Source of the DNA: Planctomycetaceae bacterium
GTDB taxonomy: Bacteria > Planctomycetota > Planctomycetia > Pirellulales > Pirellulaceae
Direction of reading: 5' to 3'
DNA length: 50,772 nt
Assembly: GCA_007121535.1 (NCBI GenBank)
Contig: SKKK01000577.1
Span: 1-50,772, forward strand
Shown here: positions 18,793-30,977 of the stretch, piece after piece
Position numbering within the stretch: the first letter of the stretch is position 1
Layout: each line of letters begins with the position of its first letter
Notes under the pieces: generated by a model
The model's database searches: none
What the model was told of the DNA's origin: nothing
The model's input: only the letters and a program-made list of their open reading frames with translations
Program-made: the position numbers and the translations under genes

Positions 18793-18839
18793 CGTCTTGT
18801 TCCGTAGCAAAGGTTCGCAATTACGTGCATTTCGTTGGG

Positions 18840-20237
18840 TCAAACCTCCAGCAGCATCCGCGCCGGTTGTTCGATGATCTCTTTGATCCGCCGCAGGAAC
18901 GTGACGGCCTCGCGACCGTCGACGATGCGGTGGTCGTAGGTCAGTGCGACGTACATCATCGGCCGGATCACCACCTGGCCCTGATCGGCAACCGGTCTTT
19001 CCTGGATCGCGTGCAGTCCCAATACACCGCTTTGGGGTGGATTGATGATGGGCGTCGACAGCAGGGAACCGTAGACGCCCCCATTGGTGATTGTAAACGT
19101 ACCGCCCGTCATATCATCGGGTCGAAGCTTGTTCTGTTCGGCGCGTTTCGCAAAATCGATGATCTGCAGTTCGATCTCGGCAAAACTCAACCGTTCCGCG
19201 TTGCGAAGCACCGGGACGACCAGCCCGCGACCGCTGCCGATGGCGATGCCCACGTCGTAGTAGTTTCGATAGGCGATCTCGCGGCCCCGCACCTCGGCAT
19301 TCAACGCCGGGAATTCCTTCAGCGCCTCGATCGTGGCCTTGGTGAAAAAGGACATGAACCCCAACTTGCACTGAAACTTCTCTTCGAAGCGTTCACGATA
19401 ATCCTTTCGCATCCGGATCACGGCCGACATGTCGATTTCGTTGAAGGTGGTCAGCAGGGCTGCTTCTTGCTGAGCCTGGACCAAACGTTCGCCGATGCGC
19501 CGCCGGATCAGGCTCATCGGCACGACTTCTTCCTGCCGAGCCCCCTCGGCAGTCGTTGGCTTGATTTGCGGAGTCGTTGGTCTTCGCGCGTCAGGTGGCG
19601 CGGACGGTTCGGGCGTCTTCGCAGCGGGAGCATCCTCAGGCGGGGGAGCACTCTCCGCGGCGGGAGCGGCCGTTGTGGATGGCTCTTCTTTTTCTTCCGG
19701 CTCATCGGACGATGGAGCGCTCGGCGTTTCTGACTCCGTCGACGCGGCAGGTTGGGAAGTCTCGGACGTCGCATCCGCATCGGACTCGTCCTTGGGTTCC
19801 GAGGTGTCGGCATCCGCCAACTGCTCGATGTGGCGCAGCACGTCTTCTTTCAGCAGACGCCCGCCGGGGCCCGTCGCTTCGACGTCGCGACTCTGCAACC
19901 CGTGTTCGGCCAGCAATCGCTGGGCCGCAGGCATGATCACCACCGGCTTTTGCAGGGGACCGGGCTCGGATTCGGTCGACGCTTTCTTCTCGACGGAGGC
20001 GTTTTCGTCGATCAGCGCGATCACCTCGTCGATCTCCGCCGGATCGCCTTCTTTCTTCAGGATCTTGGTCAGCACGCCGCCGGCGGGCGCCGACAGTTCC
20101 ATGCTGGCCTTGTCGGTCTCCAGTTCGACCAGCGTTTCGTCCTGTTCGACCCATTGGCCTTCGTGTTTGAACCACTGACCGATCTGGACCTCCTGGATCG
20201 ATTCACCCGCTTGTGGAATCTTCAGTTCGTGCACCAT
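18840..20237 (-). CDS. sucB: 2-oxoglutarate dehydrogenase E2, dihydrolipoyl succinyltransferase
   Basis: A protein of 465 residues. The N-terminal lipoyl domain has the attachment lysine in LETDKAS (about residue 43). A peripheral-subunit-binding domain lies near residues 100-140. A long linker rich in Pro, Ala, Ser and Glu covers about residues 140-230. The catalytic domain ends with [11 protein letters not shown], whose His and Asp drive acyl transfer to Co[10 protein letters not shown] and GFMSFFTKA are typical of the succinyl form. The ATG at 20237 starts the lipoyl domain; an upstream GTG at 20282 is less likely. Middle gene of sucA-sucB-lpd. Confidence 0.94.
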   Translation of the reverse strand: MVHELKIPQAGESIQEVQIGQWFKHEGQWVEQDETLVELETDKASMELSAPAGGVLTKILKKEGDPAEIDEVIALIDENASVEKKASTESEPGPLQKPVVIMPAAQRLLAEHGLQSRDVEATGPGGRLLKEDVLRHIEQLADADTSEPKDESDADATSETSQPAASTESETPSAPSSDEPEEKEEPSTTAAPAAESAPPPEDAPAAKTPEPSAPPDARRPTTPQIKPTTAEGARQEEVVPMSLIRRRIGERLVQAQQEAALLTTFNEIDMSAVIRMRKDYRERFEEKFQCKLGFMSFFTKATIEALKEFPALNAEVRGREIAYRNYYDVGIAIGSGRGLVVPVLRNAERLSFAEIELQIIDFAKRAEQNKLRPDDMTGGTFTITNGGVYGSLLSTPIINPPQSGVLGLHAIQERPVADQGQVVIRPMMYVALTYDHRIVDGREAVTFLRRIKEIIEQPARMLLEV

Positions 20238-20296
20238 TACCGTTTCGTCGCCTTCGAAGGATTGAAAGAACCTGTATTGCACCCAAACCGATCGCG

Positions 20297-23107
<2,811 letters not shown>

Positions 23108-23406
23108 CTGACAGGATCTACCAAAATAACCGATAAAATTCCCGGCGATCACCAAGTTCGCCGGAATCGACTATCCTACTATAACCTACTCAGTCCGTCA
23201 TGTTACCTGGCACTGTAGAGAAAAAGGGCGGTTTTGAACGGCTGGCGTTGCATTCCTAGGGATTAGCGCAGCAATAGAACTCGATTGCTGCCACGAACGA
23301 AATCTACTTCTTAAGTTATATTAGTCGTCCCTCTGAAAGAAGTTATTTCGAACCTGCGAATGAGCATTTGGCCCGTTGTTTCTTGGTGGAATCGTCGGAA
23401 ATGGGG

Positions 23407-23473
23407 GTCGGGAGTCGTTTTCGGGTAGAGATCGACCAGATGGCAAGTCGCTTGCGCGAAAACGACTCCCGAC
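23407..23473. repeat. 17-bp perfect inverted repeat with nested hairpin
   Basis: Perfect 17-bp arms at 23407-23423 and 23457-23473 (GTCGGGAGTCGTTTTCG and its complement) enclose 33 bases that hold a smaller hairpin (GCAAG-TCG-CTTGC). Possible roles are a terminator for hisB or a dispersed repeat; neither is proven here. Confidence 0.75.
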
Positions 23474-23632
23474 TTGGCGTGTTCAATTTACGCCTGTCAA
23501 GGCCAATTGGCTTGCTCCCGTTTTTGTTCCCATTCCGCCGCCGCATTCCGGCCCCCAGCGGCGCAGGGTCGCTGTTGGGTCAAAGGGAAGAAAGGAAAGG
23601 GTGGCAAACGAGGTGCGCGTATTACCAAACCG

Positions 23633-23664
23633 GGCTCCCACCGGTGCAGGACCGGTGGGGAGCC
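23633..23664. repeat. Palindromic element related to the one at 17266
   Basis: A 13/14-bp inverted repeat (GGCTCCCACCGGT and ACCGGTGGGGAGCC, one bulged G) with the loop GCAGG. The core CGGTGCAGGACCGG matches the loop side of the 27-bp palindrome at 17266-17329, so both probably belong to one repeat family. Confidence 0.7.
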
Positions 23665-23804
23665 AGAGGTATTCAGGGCAACCAGTTACGGAACGGAGAC
23701 GTGTATGCGAGAAAACGCGAAATCAAGCCAGAATGCGACAAATTGAACACCCCACTCCCGACCTCCTCGGCATCGACGACGCCCTCGGCATTGATGGCCA
23801 CGCA

Positions 23805-24398
23805 TTATTCGCTGAGTGTGCCTTTGGTACTGGGAACGCTTGTGATGCGTGGGTCGGGTTCGACCGCCATTCGCAGCGCTCGAGCGGTGGCCTTGAAGAT
23901 CGCTTCACTGATGTGATGGGTATTGCGGCCGTGATGAAGCACCACATGTAGGTTGCATCTTGCGTTGGCTGCCATGGCTTGCCAGAAATCCTCGATCAGC
24001 TCACTGTCGAAGGTTCCGATCTTGGCAGCGGGCATGTCCGCTTGAAATACCATGAAGTATCGGCCACTCAAGTCGGTCGCCACGGTGACCAACGTCTCTT
24101 CCATGGGCAAGGTAAAGTGCCCATAGCGACGAATGCCCGCTTTGTCACCCAGCGCTTGATATACGGCCTGGCCCAAGCAGATGCCCACATCTTCGACGGT
24201 ATGGTGGTCGTCCACGTGCAGGTCGCCAGTGGCCTCGACACGCAGGTCGAATGCACCATGACGAGCGAACAGGTCGAGCATGTGATCCAGGAATCCGACG
24301 CCGGTCAGGATCTGCGAACGACCGGTGCCGTCCAAGTTCAATTCCAGATGAATCTGCGTCTCGGCCGTCGCTCGGTCGATGGTTGCGGTTCGGTTCAT
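23805..24398 (-). CDS. hisB: Imidazoleglycerol-phosphate dehydratase
   Basis: A protein of 197 residues, the size of monofunctional HisB. It has [30 protein letters not shown] and [16 protein letters not shown], the His/Glu metal-binding motifs of the two-manganese active site. It dehydrates imidazoleglycerol phosphate in histidine synthesis. There is no phosphatase domain, so histidinol-phosphatase must be separate. The ATG at 24398 lies only four bases after the hisC stop, in one operon with proB and hisC. Confidence 0.95.
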   Translation of the reverse strand: MNRTATIDRATAETQIHLELNLDGTGRSQILTGVGFLDHMLDLFARHGAFDLRVEATGDLHVDDHHTVEDVGICLGQAVYQALGDKAGIRRYGHFTLPMEETLVTVATDLSGRYFMVFQADMPAAKIGTFDSELIEDFWQAMAANARCNLHVVLHHGRNTHHISEAIFKATARALRMAVEPDPRITSVPSTKGTLSE

Positions 24399-24402
24399 TG
24401 CT

Positions 24403-25449
24403 TTACACCATGCTCTGTAAAAGGGCCAGACAAGCGTCGATCTGTTCGTCGGTGCCAACACTGATTCGCAGGCCATCTCCCCATTTGGAGTAGTTCATAT
24501 AGCGAACCAGCACTCGATTCTGCTTCAGTTGATCGTACAAGGCCGCCGAAGGTCGCTTGGGATGGCGCGTCCAAATAAAGTTCGCGTGGGAGGGGACGCT
24601 TGCGAACCCCAAGGCATCCAGTCCCGCCATCAGTCGCTGGCGAGTGGCGATGATCTTGGCAACGTTGTCGCGCAGCCAAGCTTGGTCATCGATCGCTGCG
24701 GTGGCTCCGGCGATGGACAGGGCGTCGCAATTGTACGAGTCTTTGACCTTGGCCAGTTTTGCGATCGCATGCGGTTGACCGACCAGGAAACCGAAGCGTA
24801 AACCGGCCAACGCATACGACTTGCTGAACGTTCGCGACACGAAGATGCGTTCGTTCTGCCTGACCAGATCCAGACAGTTGGATGTCGCAAAATCCGCATA
24901 GGCTTCGTCCACCAGCAAGGGGCAGGTCAAGCGCGAGGCGAGGTCGCCGATCGCCTGGTGCGAGACCAGCGTGCCGGACGGGCTGTTGGGATTGGGCAGG
25001 AACACCAATCGCAACTGGGGCGAGTCGGCATAAAAGGCTGCGGACAACGTCCAATCCTCGTTCCAGGAAATCTCCTCGGACCATGCGCCCTGGATTTGGG
25101 CCAGCGTCTTGTACAGCACGTAACTGGGGTAGGGCAGCCGGAGCAATTGACCGTTGCCGACGAAGGCTCGCGTCACGATCGTCAAGATGTCATCGCTGCC
25201 GTTACCGCAAAGAATCCAGTCCGGTTCCACGCCCAACACCTCAGCGGCCCGATATCGGAACGCATTGCCCATCGGGTCGGGATACCGGCTCAAGCCGGAT
25301 TCCGCCGCCTGTTGTACCGCGCGAATCACACGCGGCGAAGGTGGATAAGGGCTCTCGTTCGTATTGAGTTTAATGAATTTGCCAGCCTGAGGCTGCTCGC
25401 CGGGCGTGTATCCTCCTAAAGCCTGAATCTCGGGTCGGAAACCAATCAT
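24403..25449 (-). CDS. hisC: Histidinol-phosphate aminotransferase
   Basis: A protein of 348 residues, a fold-type I PLP aminotransferase. [11 protein letters not shown] is the HisC N-terminal signature, GNGSDDIL the phosphate-binding start, VDEAYADF the aspartate region, and [15 protein letters not shown] holds the PLP lysine. It converts imidazole-acetol phosphate to histidinol phosphate with glutamate as donor. The start ATG follows the proB stop after one base (TAG-C-ATG), so translation is probably coupled to the 3' end of proB. If so, the amber codon inside proB could lower its expression. Confidence 0.95.
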   Translation of the reverse strand: MIGFRPEIQALGGYTPGEQPQAGKFIKLNTNESPYPPSPRVIRAVQQAAESGLSRYPDPMGNAFRYRAAEVLGVEPDWILCGNGSDDILTIVTRAFVGNGQLLRLPYPSYVLYKTLAQIQGAWSEEISWNEDWTLSAAFYADSPQLRLVFLPNPNSPSGTLVSHQAIGDLASRLTCPLLVDEAYADFATSNCLDLVRQNERIFVSRTFSKSYALAGLRFGFLVGQPHAIAKLAKVKDSYNCDALSIAGATAAIDDQAWLRDNVAKIIATRQRLMAGLDALGFASVPSHANFIWTRHPKRPSAALYDQLKQNRVLVRYMNYSKWGDGLRISVGTDEQIDACLALLQSMV

Positions 25450-25450
25450 G

Positions 25451-26620
25451 CTAAAATCCTGACAAATCCTGACGCATCGTAATCGTCATATTGTTTCGGT
25501 GAACCACCTCTTCATAGGGGCATTGGCCCAGCACTTCGGCGATTCGAGTTGAGCGGAGACCTTTGATCAGGAGGATTTCATCCGAGTGGTAGTTCGTCAA
25601 TCCACGCGCCAATTCGACGCCACAAGGATCGCAGATCGAGACCACGTCCCCTTTCTGAAAGTCGCCTTCGATCACCTGAATGCCGATCGCCAGCAGGCTG
25701 CGTCCGTCGCGCCCAATGGCCCGAGCGGCTCCGTCATCCACCAAAATTCTACCACGCGGTTGGGCGGAGAAGCCGATCTAACGTTTTCGGGGCGTGACTG
25801 TCTTCCCCTCGGCGATCATCAGCGTGCCGATCAGTTCACCAGCCATGATCCGCCGCAATGTCCCTCGCTGGTGTCCGCTGGCGATGATCGCATTCTCGCC
25901 GGCAGCCGTGACCATGCGAGCTGCCTCCAATTTGCTGCTCATCCCCCCTTTGCTGAATATTGAGGCCCGTTCGCAGACCAAACCTCGAATCGAGTCGTTC
26001 AACACATCCACCGTACTGATGACTTTGGATTGTGGATCTGCCGGATTCCCATCGAATAGGCCTTCAACATCTGAAAGAATAACTAACAGTGGAGCACGCA
26101 AAAGATTGGTGACCAAGGCCGCCAAGCGGTCGTTATCGCCAAACGTTGTCAGCAACTCATCCACAGCCACGGTATCGTTTTCGTTAATGATCGGCACCGC
26201 CCCAAAGTCCAATAGCGAAAACAGGGTATTGCGGACGTTCAGGTATCGAATTCGGTGCTGAATATCTTCGGCTGTCAGCAGCACCTGCGCTGCATGTCGC
26301 CCGTATTGGCGGAATGTTCGATCGTAGGTTTGGATCAGGTTCGTCTGGCCGATCGCTGCCACGGCTTGTAAGCGGGCCAAGTCGGTGGGACGTTGCCTCA
26401 GGCCCAGCAGACTCATCCCCGCCCCGACCGCTCCCGAGCTGACGAGCACCACGCGGCGGCCCGATTCGTAAATTTCGTTGATTTCCTCCGCAAGTTGTGC
26501 GATCCGCTGCTCGTCCAGCCGGCCGTCGGCGTGGGTCAGCACACGCGTGCCCACTTTGACGACGATCAATTCGGCTGTGACAGCAATCTCCTGCCGGAGG
26601 ATATCGGTCATGGGTTTCAT
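25451..26620 (-). pseudogene. proB: Glutamate 5-kinase, interrupted by an in-frame amber codon
   Basis: The kinase domain (25778-26620, 280 residues) has VKVGTRVLT, SSGAVGAGM, INENDTV, GDNDRLAALV and FSKGGMSSKLEAA, all typical of ProB, the first enzyme of proline synthesis. After RKR comes TAG at 25778-25780, and the same frame then continues IGFSAQPRGRILVDDGAARAI, the expected linker and start of the PUA domain, to a stop at 25451. The family has RKRW at this point, so the stop replaces the Trp codon by one base change (TGG to TAG). Without the stop the protein would be 388-389 residues, the normal size. The kinase domain alone may still be active. proA is not adjacent; hisC and hisB follow. 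Confidence 0.85.
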
Positions 26621-26831
26621 GGATCGCTTTTTGTTGGTTCACGCAGCTTTGGGATGGTTTGTCCCACCTTGTCACCTGGGGGGTCATTCGAATCCGCAAA
26701 CTGGTTTTCGTCAAGCTGTCGATGTCGAAACCGGCTTTTCACGAATCGTTATTGAGTCATTTTCGGGTTTCGCGTAACATCCCGCGCGTTTTCGTATTGG
26801 CTTGTCTCTTGTTGGAAGGCGTTCTAGCCGG

Positions 26832-27320
26832 ATGGTGGATTTCGACATTCAGCGTTGCAGTCGTCGTTGCGCCAAGTTGGACCGGGAGTTTGCACCGGGC
26901 GAGGAGTTCTATTCGGTGCTGATCGCCGAGGGCTCGGAAGTGGTTCGCTACGACTACAGCCGAGACGCTTGGGAGGGTCCTCCGGATGACGCGATCGGGT
27001 GGTGGCGTTCCCAGATGCCCGAACCTAGTGCGAGGCGAGCCAATTGGGCGCCGAATGACGTGATGTTGGACTATTTCCAACAACTCGAATCGCAGCCGGA
27101 AAAACAAGACGTCCGATACATCCTGACGCTGTTGATGATCCGTCGTCGCGTGCTGCGTCTGGAGGATTCAGAATTCGACGAGCACGGGCAGGAAAAAATG
27201 GTGGTTTTCTGCCCTAGGAACGAAACCGAATATCACGTGCCGGTGGTGTCACCGGATGCAGCGCGTGCTGGCGAGATTCAGGACGAGCTGGCCCGCCTGC
27301 TGCTGGACGACGCGGTTTAG
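26832..27320 (+). CDS. Conserved hypothetical protein with an N-terminal Cys pair
   Basis: A protein of 162 residues that begins MVDFDIQRCSRRCAKLDREF, with a CxxxC pair, then FYSVLIAEGSEVVRYDYS, the motif GPPDDAIGWWRSQMP, and a helical C-terminal half. I recall this layout from planctomycete hypothetical proteins but know no function. The ATG at 26832 is chosen over an upstream start at 26802 because the pattern begins here. The next gene (lipoprotein) follows within about 20 bases, which suggests co-transcription. Confidence 0.75.
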   Translation: MVDFDIQRCSRRCAKLDREFAPGEEFYSVLIAEGSEVVRYDYSRDAWEGPPDDAIGWWRSQMPEPSARRANWAPNDVMLDYFQQLESQPEKQDVRYILTLLMIRRRVLRLEDSEFDEHGQEKMVVFCPRNETEYHVPVVSPDAARAGEIQDELARLLLDDAV

Positions 27321-27342
27321 ATCAAATGACAAGGATGTTGCG

Positions 27343-28320
27343 TTGCGGTTCTTCAGGTCGTCAACTTGGTTGATCGCTCTTGTGGTGATCTCGTCCAGCG
27401 GCGCAAGTTGTCCGATTCGGCAGCCTCCTGGCGTCACGCCTCCCTCGGCCTTTATGGGTCCGCCCACGATTGACGAGGTGCTGGGTGTCATCAACACCAA
27501 CAGCAGCCGCATCCACCAACTTCAGGCCGATAACGCTCGAATTGGCATCCAAGGGGTCCCGGCGATGCGAGCCAGCGTCGCCTTGGAACGACCGAGGAAT
27601 TTTCGTCTGCGAGCACAGTTTGTAGGATTGGGCGAGGTACTGGATCTGGGCAGCAACCAGGAGCTGTTCTGGGCCTTGATCGACGCACCGGAAATCGCCA
27701 CGAACGTACCCCGCGGGATCTATTACGCGCGTCATGACCAGATTGCCAGTCGCTTGGACATGCTGCCGATCCGCCCCGATTGGTTGGTCGATGCCTTCGG
27801 GCTGCCGATCCTGGATCCGGCCCATTCCCACGAAGGTCCATGGCCGCGCGCTTCGGATCAATGGGAGATCCGATCGCGGATTCCGACATTCGAAGGCGAA
27901 ACAGGTCGGATCACCATCGTCCACGCCAACTACGGTTGGGTTCTGGAACAGCACTTTTATGATGTGCGAGGTCAACTGGTGGCTTCTTCGCTGACCTCGA
28001 ACCACCGCTACTACCCGGAAATCGGCGTCTCGTTACCGCATCGTATCGAGATCCGCTTGCCGCCGCCCAATCGTCCCTTCCACTTGGAGATCGACACGTA
28101 CTCGATCAATCAATTGCGAGTCGAGTCGAGTCAGTTATTCGCCATGCCGGACCATCCGGGTTACCCCATGTTCGACCTGGCGGCGCCCGGCATGCCCGGG
28201 CCTTCCGGAGGTTGGCCAAACCAACCGCCCGCCGTCCCCTACCCGAACCAGCCATCGGCCGAAAGGTACCCCATCACCGGTTCGCGGCCCAAGTATCGAG
28301 GCTATTCGACGATCCGCTAA
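27343..28320 (+). CDS. Predicted lipoprotein of unknown function
   Basis: A protein of 325 residues with a signal peptide whose hydrophobic core (STWLIALVVISS) leads to the lipobox-like SGASC, so Cys about 25 residues in is probably lipidated. The mature part starts with a Pro-rich stretch, then SRIHQLQADNARI and MRASVALERPRNFRLRA, which recalls LolA/LppX-type outer-membrane carrier folds, and ends in a Pro/Gly/Tyr-rich tail. The TTG at 27343 is chosen for its AAGGA ribosome-binding site seven bases upstream. LolA-like function is only a suggestion. Confidence 0.7.
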   Translation: MRFFRSSTWLIALVVISSSGASCPIRQPPGVTPPSAFMGPPTIDEVLGVINTNSSRIHQLQADNARIGIQGVPAMRASVALERPRNFRLRAQFVGLGEVLDLGSNQELFWALIDAPEIATNVPRGIYYARHDQIASRLDMLPIRPDWLVDAFGLPILDPAHSHEGPWPRASDQWEIRSRIPTFEGETGRITIVHANYGWVLEQHFYDVRGQLVASSLTSNHRYYPEIGVSLPHRIEIRLPPPNRPFHLEIDTYSINQLRVESSQLFAMPDHPGYPMFDLAAPGMPGPSGGWPNQPPAVPYPNQPSAERYPITGSRPKYRGYSTIR

Positions 28321-28424
28321 GAGGCCGTAACAAGACTGTTCGGCGCGGTTCAACTGTTCGGCGCGGGCCTCCGACCCCGCCGAAACCACCGACCGAAGGT
28401 CTCTCAGCCCAGTTTTGTTACGAC

Positions 28425-28970
28425 CTATACACGAAGGCGACTGGCGACCAGCAGCAGACCGACCAAAGTCTTTGCGTCTTCGATATCGCCTCGCTGGACC
28501 ATCGCCATCGCCTCTTGCCAAGGTACCACAACGTTCCGAATATCTTCGCCCGGCTCCCTGGCTGGTGGCCCGGGCTCGAGTCCCTTCGCCAGAAACAAGT
28601 GCATCCGTTCGTCTAGGATTCCCGGCGAGACGAAAAAACTTTGCAGAAGACTCCACGTTCCCTCTCGATATCCCGTTTCTTCCATCAGTTCGCGTACGGC
28701 CGCCTTCAGCGGATCTTCCCCTGCATCCAGGGTTCCCGCGGGCAACTCCAGCAGGCGGCGTCCGACGGCCACGCGATAATTCTCGATCAGGCACACGTGA
28801 TCGTTGTCCACCATCGGAACGATCACCACGGCGCCCGGATGTCGAATCACCTGCCGCTGCCGACGTTGATTGTTGGGCAGTTCCTGCCAGACGCGTTCCA
28901 CCGAAAAACGCTCGGTCTGCAGCAACCACCGCTCGGTCCCCGAGTTCCCCTTGTTTGCCGTTTCCGTCAT
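28425..28970 (-). CDS. NUDIX hydrolase (ADP-ribose pyrophosphatase-like)
   Basis: A protein of 181 residues. The Nudix box is complete: GTLDAGEDPLKAAVRELMEE followed by TGY, with both glutamates that bind the metal. The strand before it (IENYRVAVGRRLLELPAG) is typical of the ADP-ribose pyrophosphatase branch. The ATG at 28970 has GGAG six bases upstream; longer frames extend into non-coding DNA. It probably cleaves ADP-ribose or a related nucleoside diphosphate. It is the last ordinary gene before the accessory island. Confidence 0.9.
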   Translation of the reverse strand: MTETANKGNSGTERWLLQTERFSVERVWQELPNNQRRQRQVIRHPGAVVIVPMVDNDHVCLIENYRVAVGRRLLELPAGTLDAGEDPLKAAVRELMEETGYREGTWSLLQSFFVSPGILDERMHLFLAKGLEPGPPAREPGEDIRNVVVPWQEAMAMVQRGDIEDAKTLVGLLLVASRLRV

Positions 28971-29260
28971 TTCGCTCTCCACCTTCACCCCAACGTCACA
29001 ACCAGCACCCCTCGCAGGACCGATCGCAATCGGTTCCGCCACACACGATCGCCTCACGCAAGTCGCATGTAATAATCTACCGCGCTCGGCGAGCGTATCC
29101 GACCCCGCTGACCGTCTCGTGGTGAGACCTCGTTCTTCGTTCCATCGAACGCTGTTCAATGCCTTCGATCACCTGGCGCAGCGAAACCACGTGAACCTGA
29201 GTGTCCGTCGGCGGTAATGGTCTGGTTCCACACATACGGTGACATGGGGTCCACTTCATT
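28971..29260. other. Non-coding edge of the accessory island
   Basis: No intact gene. A minus-strand frame around 29080-29200 gives a coding-looking stretch (PPTDTQVHVVSLRQVIEGIE) with no identifiable start and no match I recognise, so it may be another gene remnant. It lies directly beside the decayed PLD-like fragment at 29261. Confidence 0.35.
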
Positions 29261-29430
29261 TTTCGTCCAGAAGCGACACCGTGTCGTACCCCGTTGGACG
29301 AGACTCGTCTTGATCCATTCCGTGGCAGAACGTCACACCGCCACGGTCCGTCAACACATACCCGTTGTGCATTTCGGCTTGGTCGATCTTTCGTGGCATT
29401 CGCCGCTGTCCGCTGCTGGCGATGGCGGCG
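29261..29430 (-). pseudogene. Decayed fragment of the PLD-like gene
   Basis: This stretch aligns to the intact PLD-like gene in two blocks. Bases 29261-29382 match 34571-34692 with 15 differences in 122, and 29383-29430 match 34804-34851 with 4 differences in 48. The 111 bases between the two blocks of the intact gene are missing. Read on the minus strand the first block gives HNGYVLTDRGG, then a stop codon directly after SLLDEK. The catalytic HxR of the intact copy is HxG here. It is therefore a dead partial copy in the same orientation, about 5.3 kb from the intact gene. Confidence 0.85.
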
Positions 29431-29873
29431 TCTATTGCAAAACATGAGTGTCGCCATGCAGGCAGCTCGTCATGGTTCAGGTTTCAGTGGATAAGACGGC
29501 CTGAATATCGCCTCGTTTCGACTGTCGCCGGCGAACGTGAAGCATCGGACATTGGCAACGGTTGGAGTGGGCGCCAATTCAACGTTGGCTCTATGATTGC
29601 TTCGCGGCAACACCCGGTCTTGACGGATTCGCGGGCGCAAGCTATCGTGCAATGGTTATTATGACCTAAGTTGGGAAGGCGCAAGCGGTTGGAGTCGTTA
29701 GACTCTTTAAGCGTCCAGGGACTGAAGGGCAGACATCCGAACGAAGAGTCAGCCCCACACGATTTCGTCAATGCGGACCCGCAAAATGGCTAACAGCAGG
29801 GGATTCTTTTTCGGGAACCCTCCATTTCGTTTCTTGGCAGGACACCTTGCGCAAGACGAGGATTTCCTGAGCG
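29431..29873. other. Non-coding stretch upstream of the 229-residue gene
   Basis: About 440 bases without a gene. It holds the upstream copy of a 15-bp direct repeat (29742-29756) and presumably the promoter of the gene at 29874. A sigma-54-like pair (TGG and TTGC) at about 29835-29850 has the wrong spacing, 11 instead of 10 bases. Confidence 0.5.
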
Positions 29874-30586
29874 ATGCACACGTCATCCTCTAACGACGGA
29901 GGTGTGGAATCGGCTGCCATTGCACCCAACGAGTTGCTACGTCAGTTAGCCGCTACGGGAAGCAGTGCGACGAGCAGCCTGATCTGCGAAATCGAGTTGA
30001 CGCGGTTCGATACGTCGCACCGCCAAGTTCTTCTGCCGTTGCTTTGGGAGTACATCCTGGAACACCGGAACAGCAACATTCGTGAGGAACTCGTGGCCGT
30101 TGGTGCGGCGATCCGCAAGTACATTGCGAACATGCCGATGGACCAAATGGGAACGCTCGGTGTTCTTCTGGAGTCGGGCCAACGGTCGCAGTTGCCGATC
30201 GAGCTGGAGATCGAAGTCGCGAAAATGATCTACCGCAACTTCGAGACCCATCCGCCGCTCCATCCCGATCCGCACCCCGAGTTGGCTCAACGGCTGTGGG
30301 AGTTGGTTCAAGCCTACGTGAATCCGCGCATCCTGATGCGGGACAAGCACTCGGCGGCCGCTTCGCTCGCCATCGTTGCCATCGTCTCAATGCGCAGCAA
30401 ACTGGCGGAGGCGGCATGGCAAGCAGCAGTCGGAAGCCCCTATCGTTGGTTCAGTGAGCTTGTAAGCGACGATCTCGATGAGCTTCTGGCGACTTGGAGC
30501 CGCAAGAACCCAGAGGCGGCGGCTTGGCTGGTCGCGTTGCGTACCCCAGCCAGATGCGTTTGATGGAGACGCGAAGAGTCAGCCCC
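29742..30586 (+). repeat. 15-bp direct repeat flanking one gene
   Basis: CGAAGAGTCAGCCCC occurs at 29742-29756 and again at 30572-30586, bracketing the gene at 29874-30563. About one such 15-base match is expected by chance in a window of this size, but not so close together. It may mark the ends of an old insertion. Confidence 0.4.
29874..30563 (+). CDS. Hypothetical protein, predicted all-helical
   Basis: A protein of 229 residues that I do not recognise. It looks entirely helical, with repeated leucine-rich amphipathic stretches (for example LLPLLWEYILEHRNSN and LAQRLWELVQAY) and no catalytic motif, signal peptide or membrane helix. GAGGA lies 11 bases upstream of the ATG. It precedes the HD-GHKL gene on the same strand, with about 400 bases between, inside the defence island, so it may be a partner or adaptor; that is inference from position only. 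Confidence 0.6.
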   Translation: MHTSSSNDGGVESAAIAPNELLRQLAATGSSATSSLICEIELTRFDTSHRQVLLPLLWEYILEHRNSNIREELVAVGAAIRKYIANMPMDQMGTLGVLLESGQRSQLPIELEIEVAKMIYRNFETHPPLHPDPHPELAQRLWELVQAYVNPRILMRDKHSAAASLAIVAIVSMRSKLAEAAWQAAVGSPYRWFSELVSDDLDELLATWSRKNPEAAAWLVALRTPARCV

Positions 30587-30977
30587 CGAGTCTTTCGGGT
30601 TGGAAGGCAACGGGCTCTGGCGGGTACTGTGTTGCGGGTACTTGTTTCACGCCTTGAGCCGCGATCTGGCCGTGATCCGTCAGCTTCCCCGCAATTTGCA
30701 CCGACGCCTCTGAATTTAGAGGTGCTGCCCCGACACATCAAGTCAAACAGCGGTTCACGCGTCTTGCCGTCCCTCAGGACGGGCGATCCTCGGCCGTTTA
30801 ATCGTTCAGGCGACGGCGCGAGATGCTTCCAGCATTGCTTATCACCTGGACTCGCTCCCTGGGACTGGGGAGAGTACAATGATCGCGATGGTCCGGCATG
30901 CGGTGAACTGGTGGGCGAAGCGGCGTTGCCTCGGCCCCGCAGCTCGGTTAGCGTTTTGTGCTCACGTGGAGAATTTG
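30564..30977. other. Gap upstream of the HD-GHKL gene
   Basis: About 410 bases with no convincing gene. It contains the second copy of the 15-bp direct repeat and two small hairpins (CCTCT/AGAGG near 30712 and CCGTCC/GGACGG near 30774). The last 100 bases could be the 5' end of the next gene if its ATG at 30879 is used; that ATG also has a good ribosome-binding site (GGGGAG). Confidence 0.5.

Larger units (their letters stand above)
23108..23804. other. Intergenic region with palindromes between sucA and hisB
   Basis: About 700 bases between the 5' end of sucA and the 3' end of hisB (both on the minus strand). An AT-rich stretch near 23160-23340 is a plausible sucA promoter zone. The rest carries two inverted repeats listed separately. 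Open frames through it are Arg- and Pro-rich, match nothing I know and run into the hisB shadow, so no gene is called. Confidence 0.6.

Noticed and set aside
23376-23951. Plus-strand frame of 191 codons in the sucA-hisB gap
   Set aside because: It runs through two palindromes and into the antisense of hisB; composition is Arg/Pro-rich with no recognisable pattern.
29834-29851. Sigma-54-like TGGCA...TTGC just upstream of the 229-residue gene
   Set aside because: The GG to GC distance is 11 bases instead of 10, which sigma-54 tolerates poorly; possible but not supported, unlike the site at 43780.
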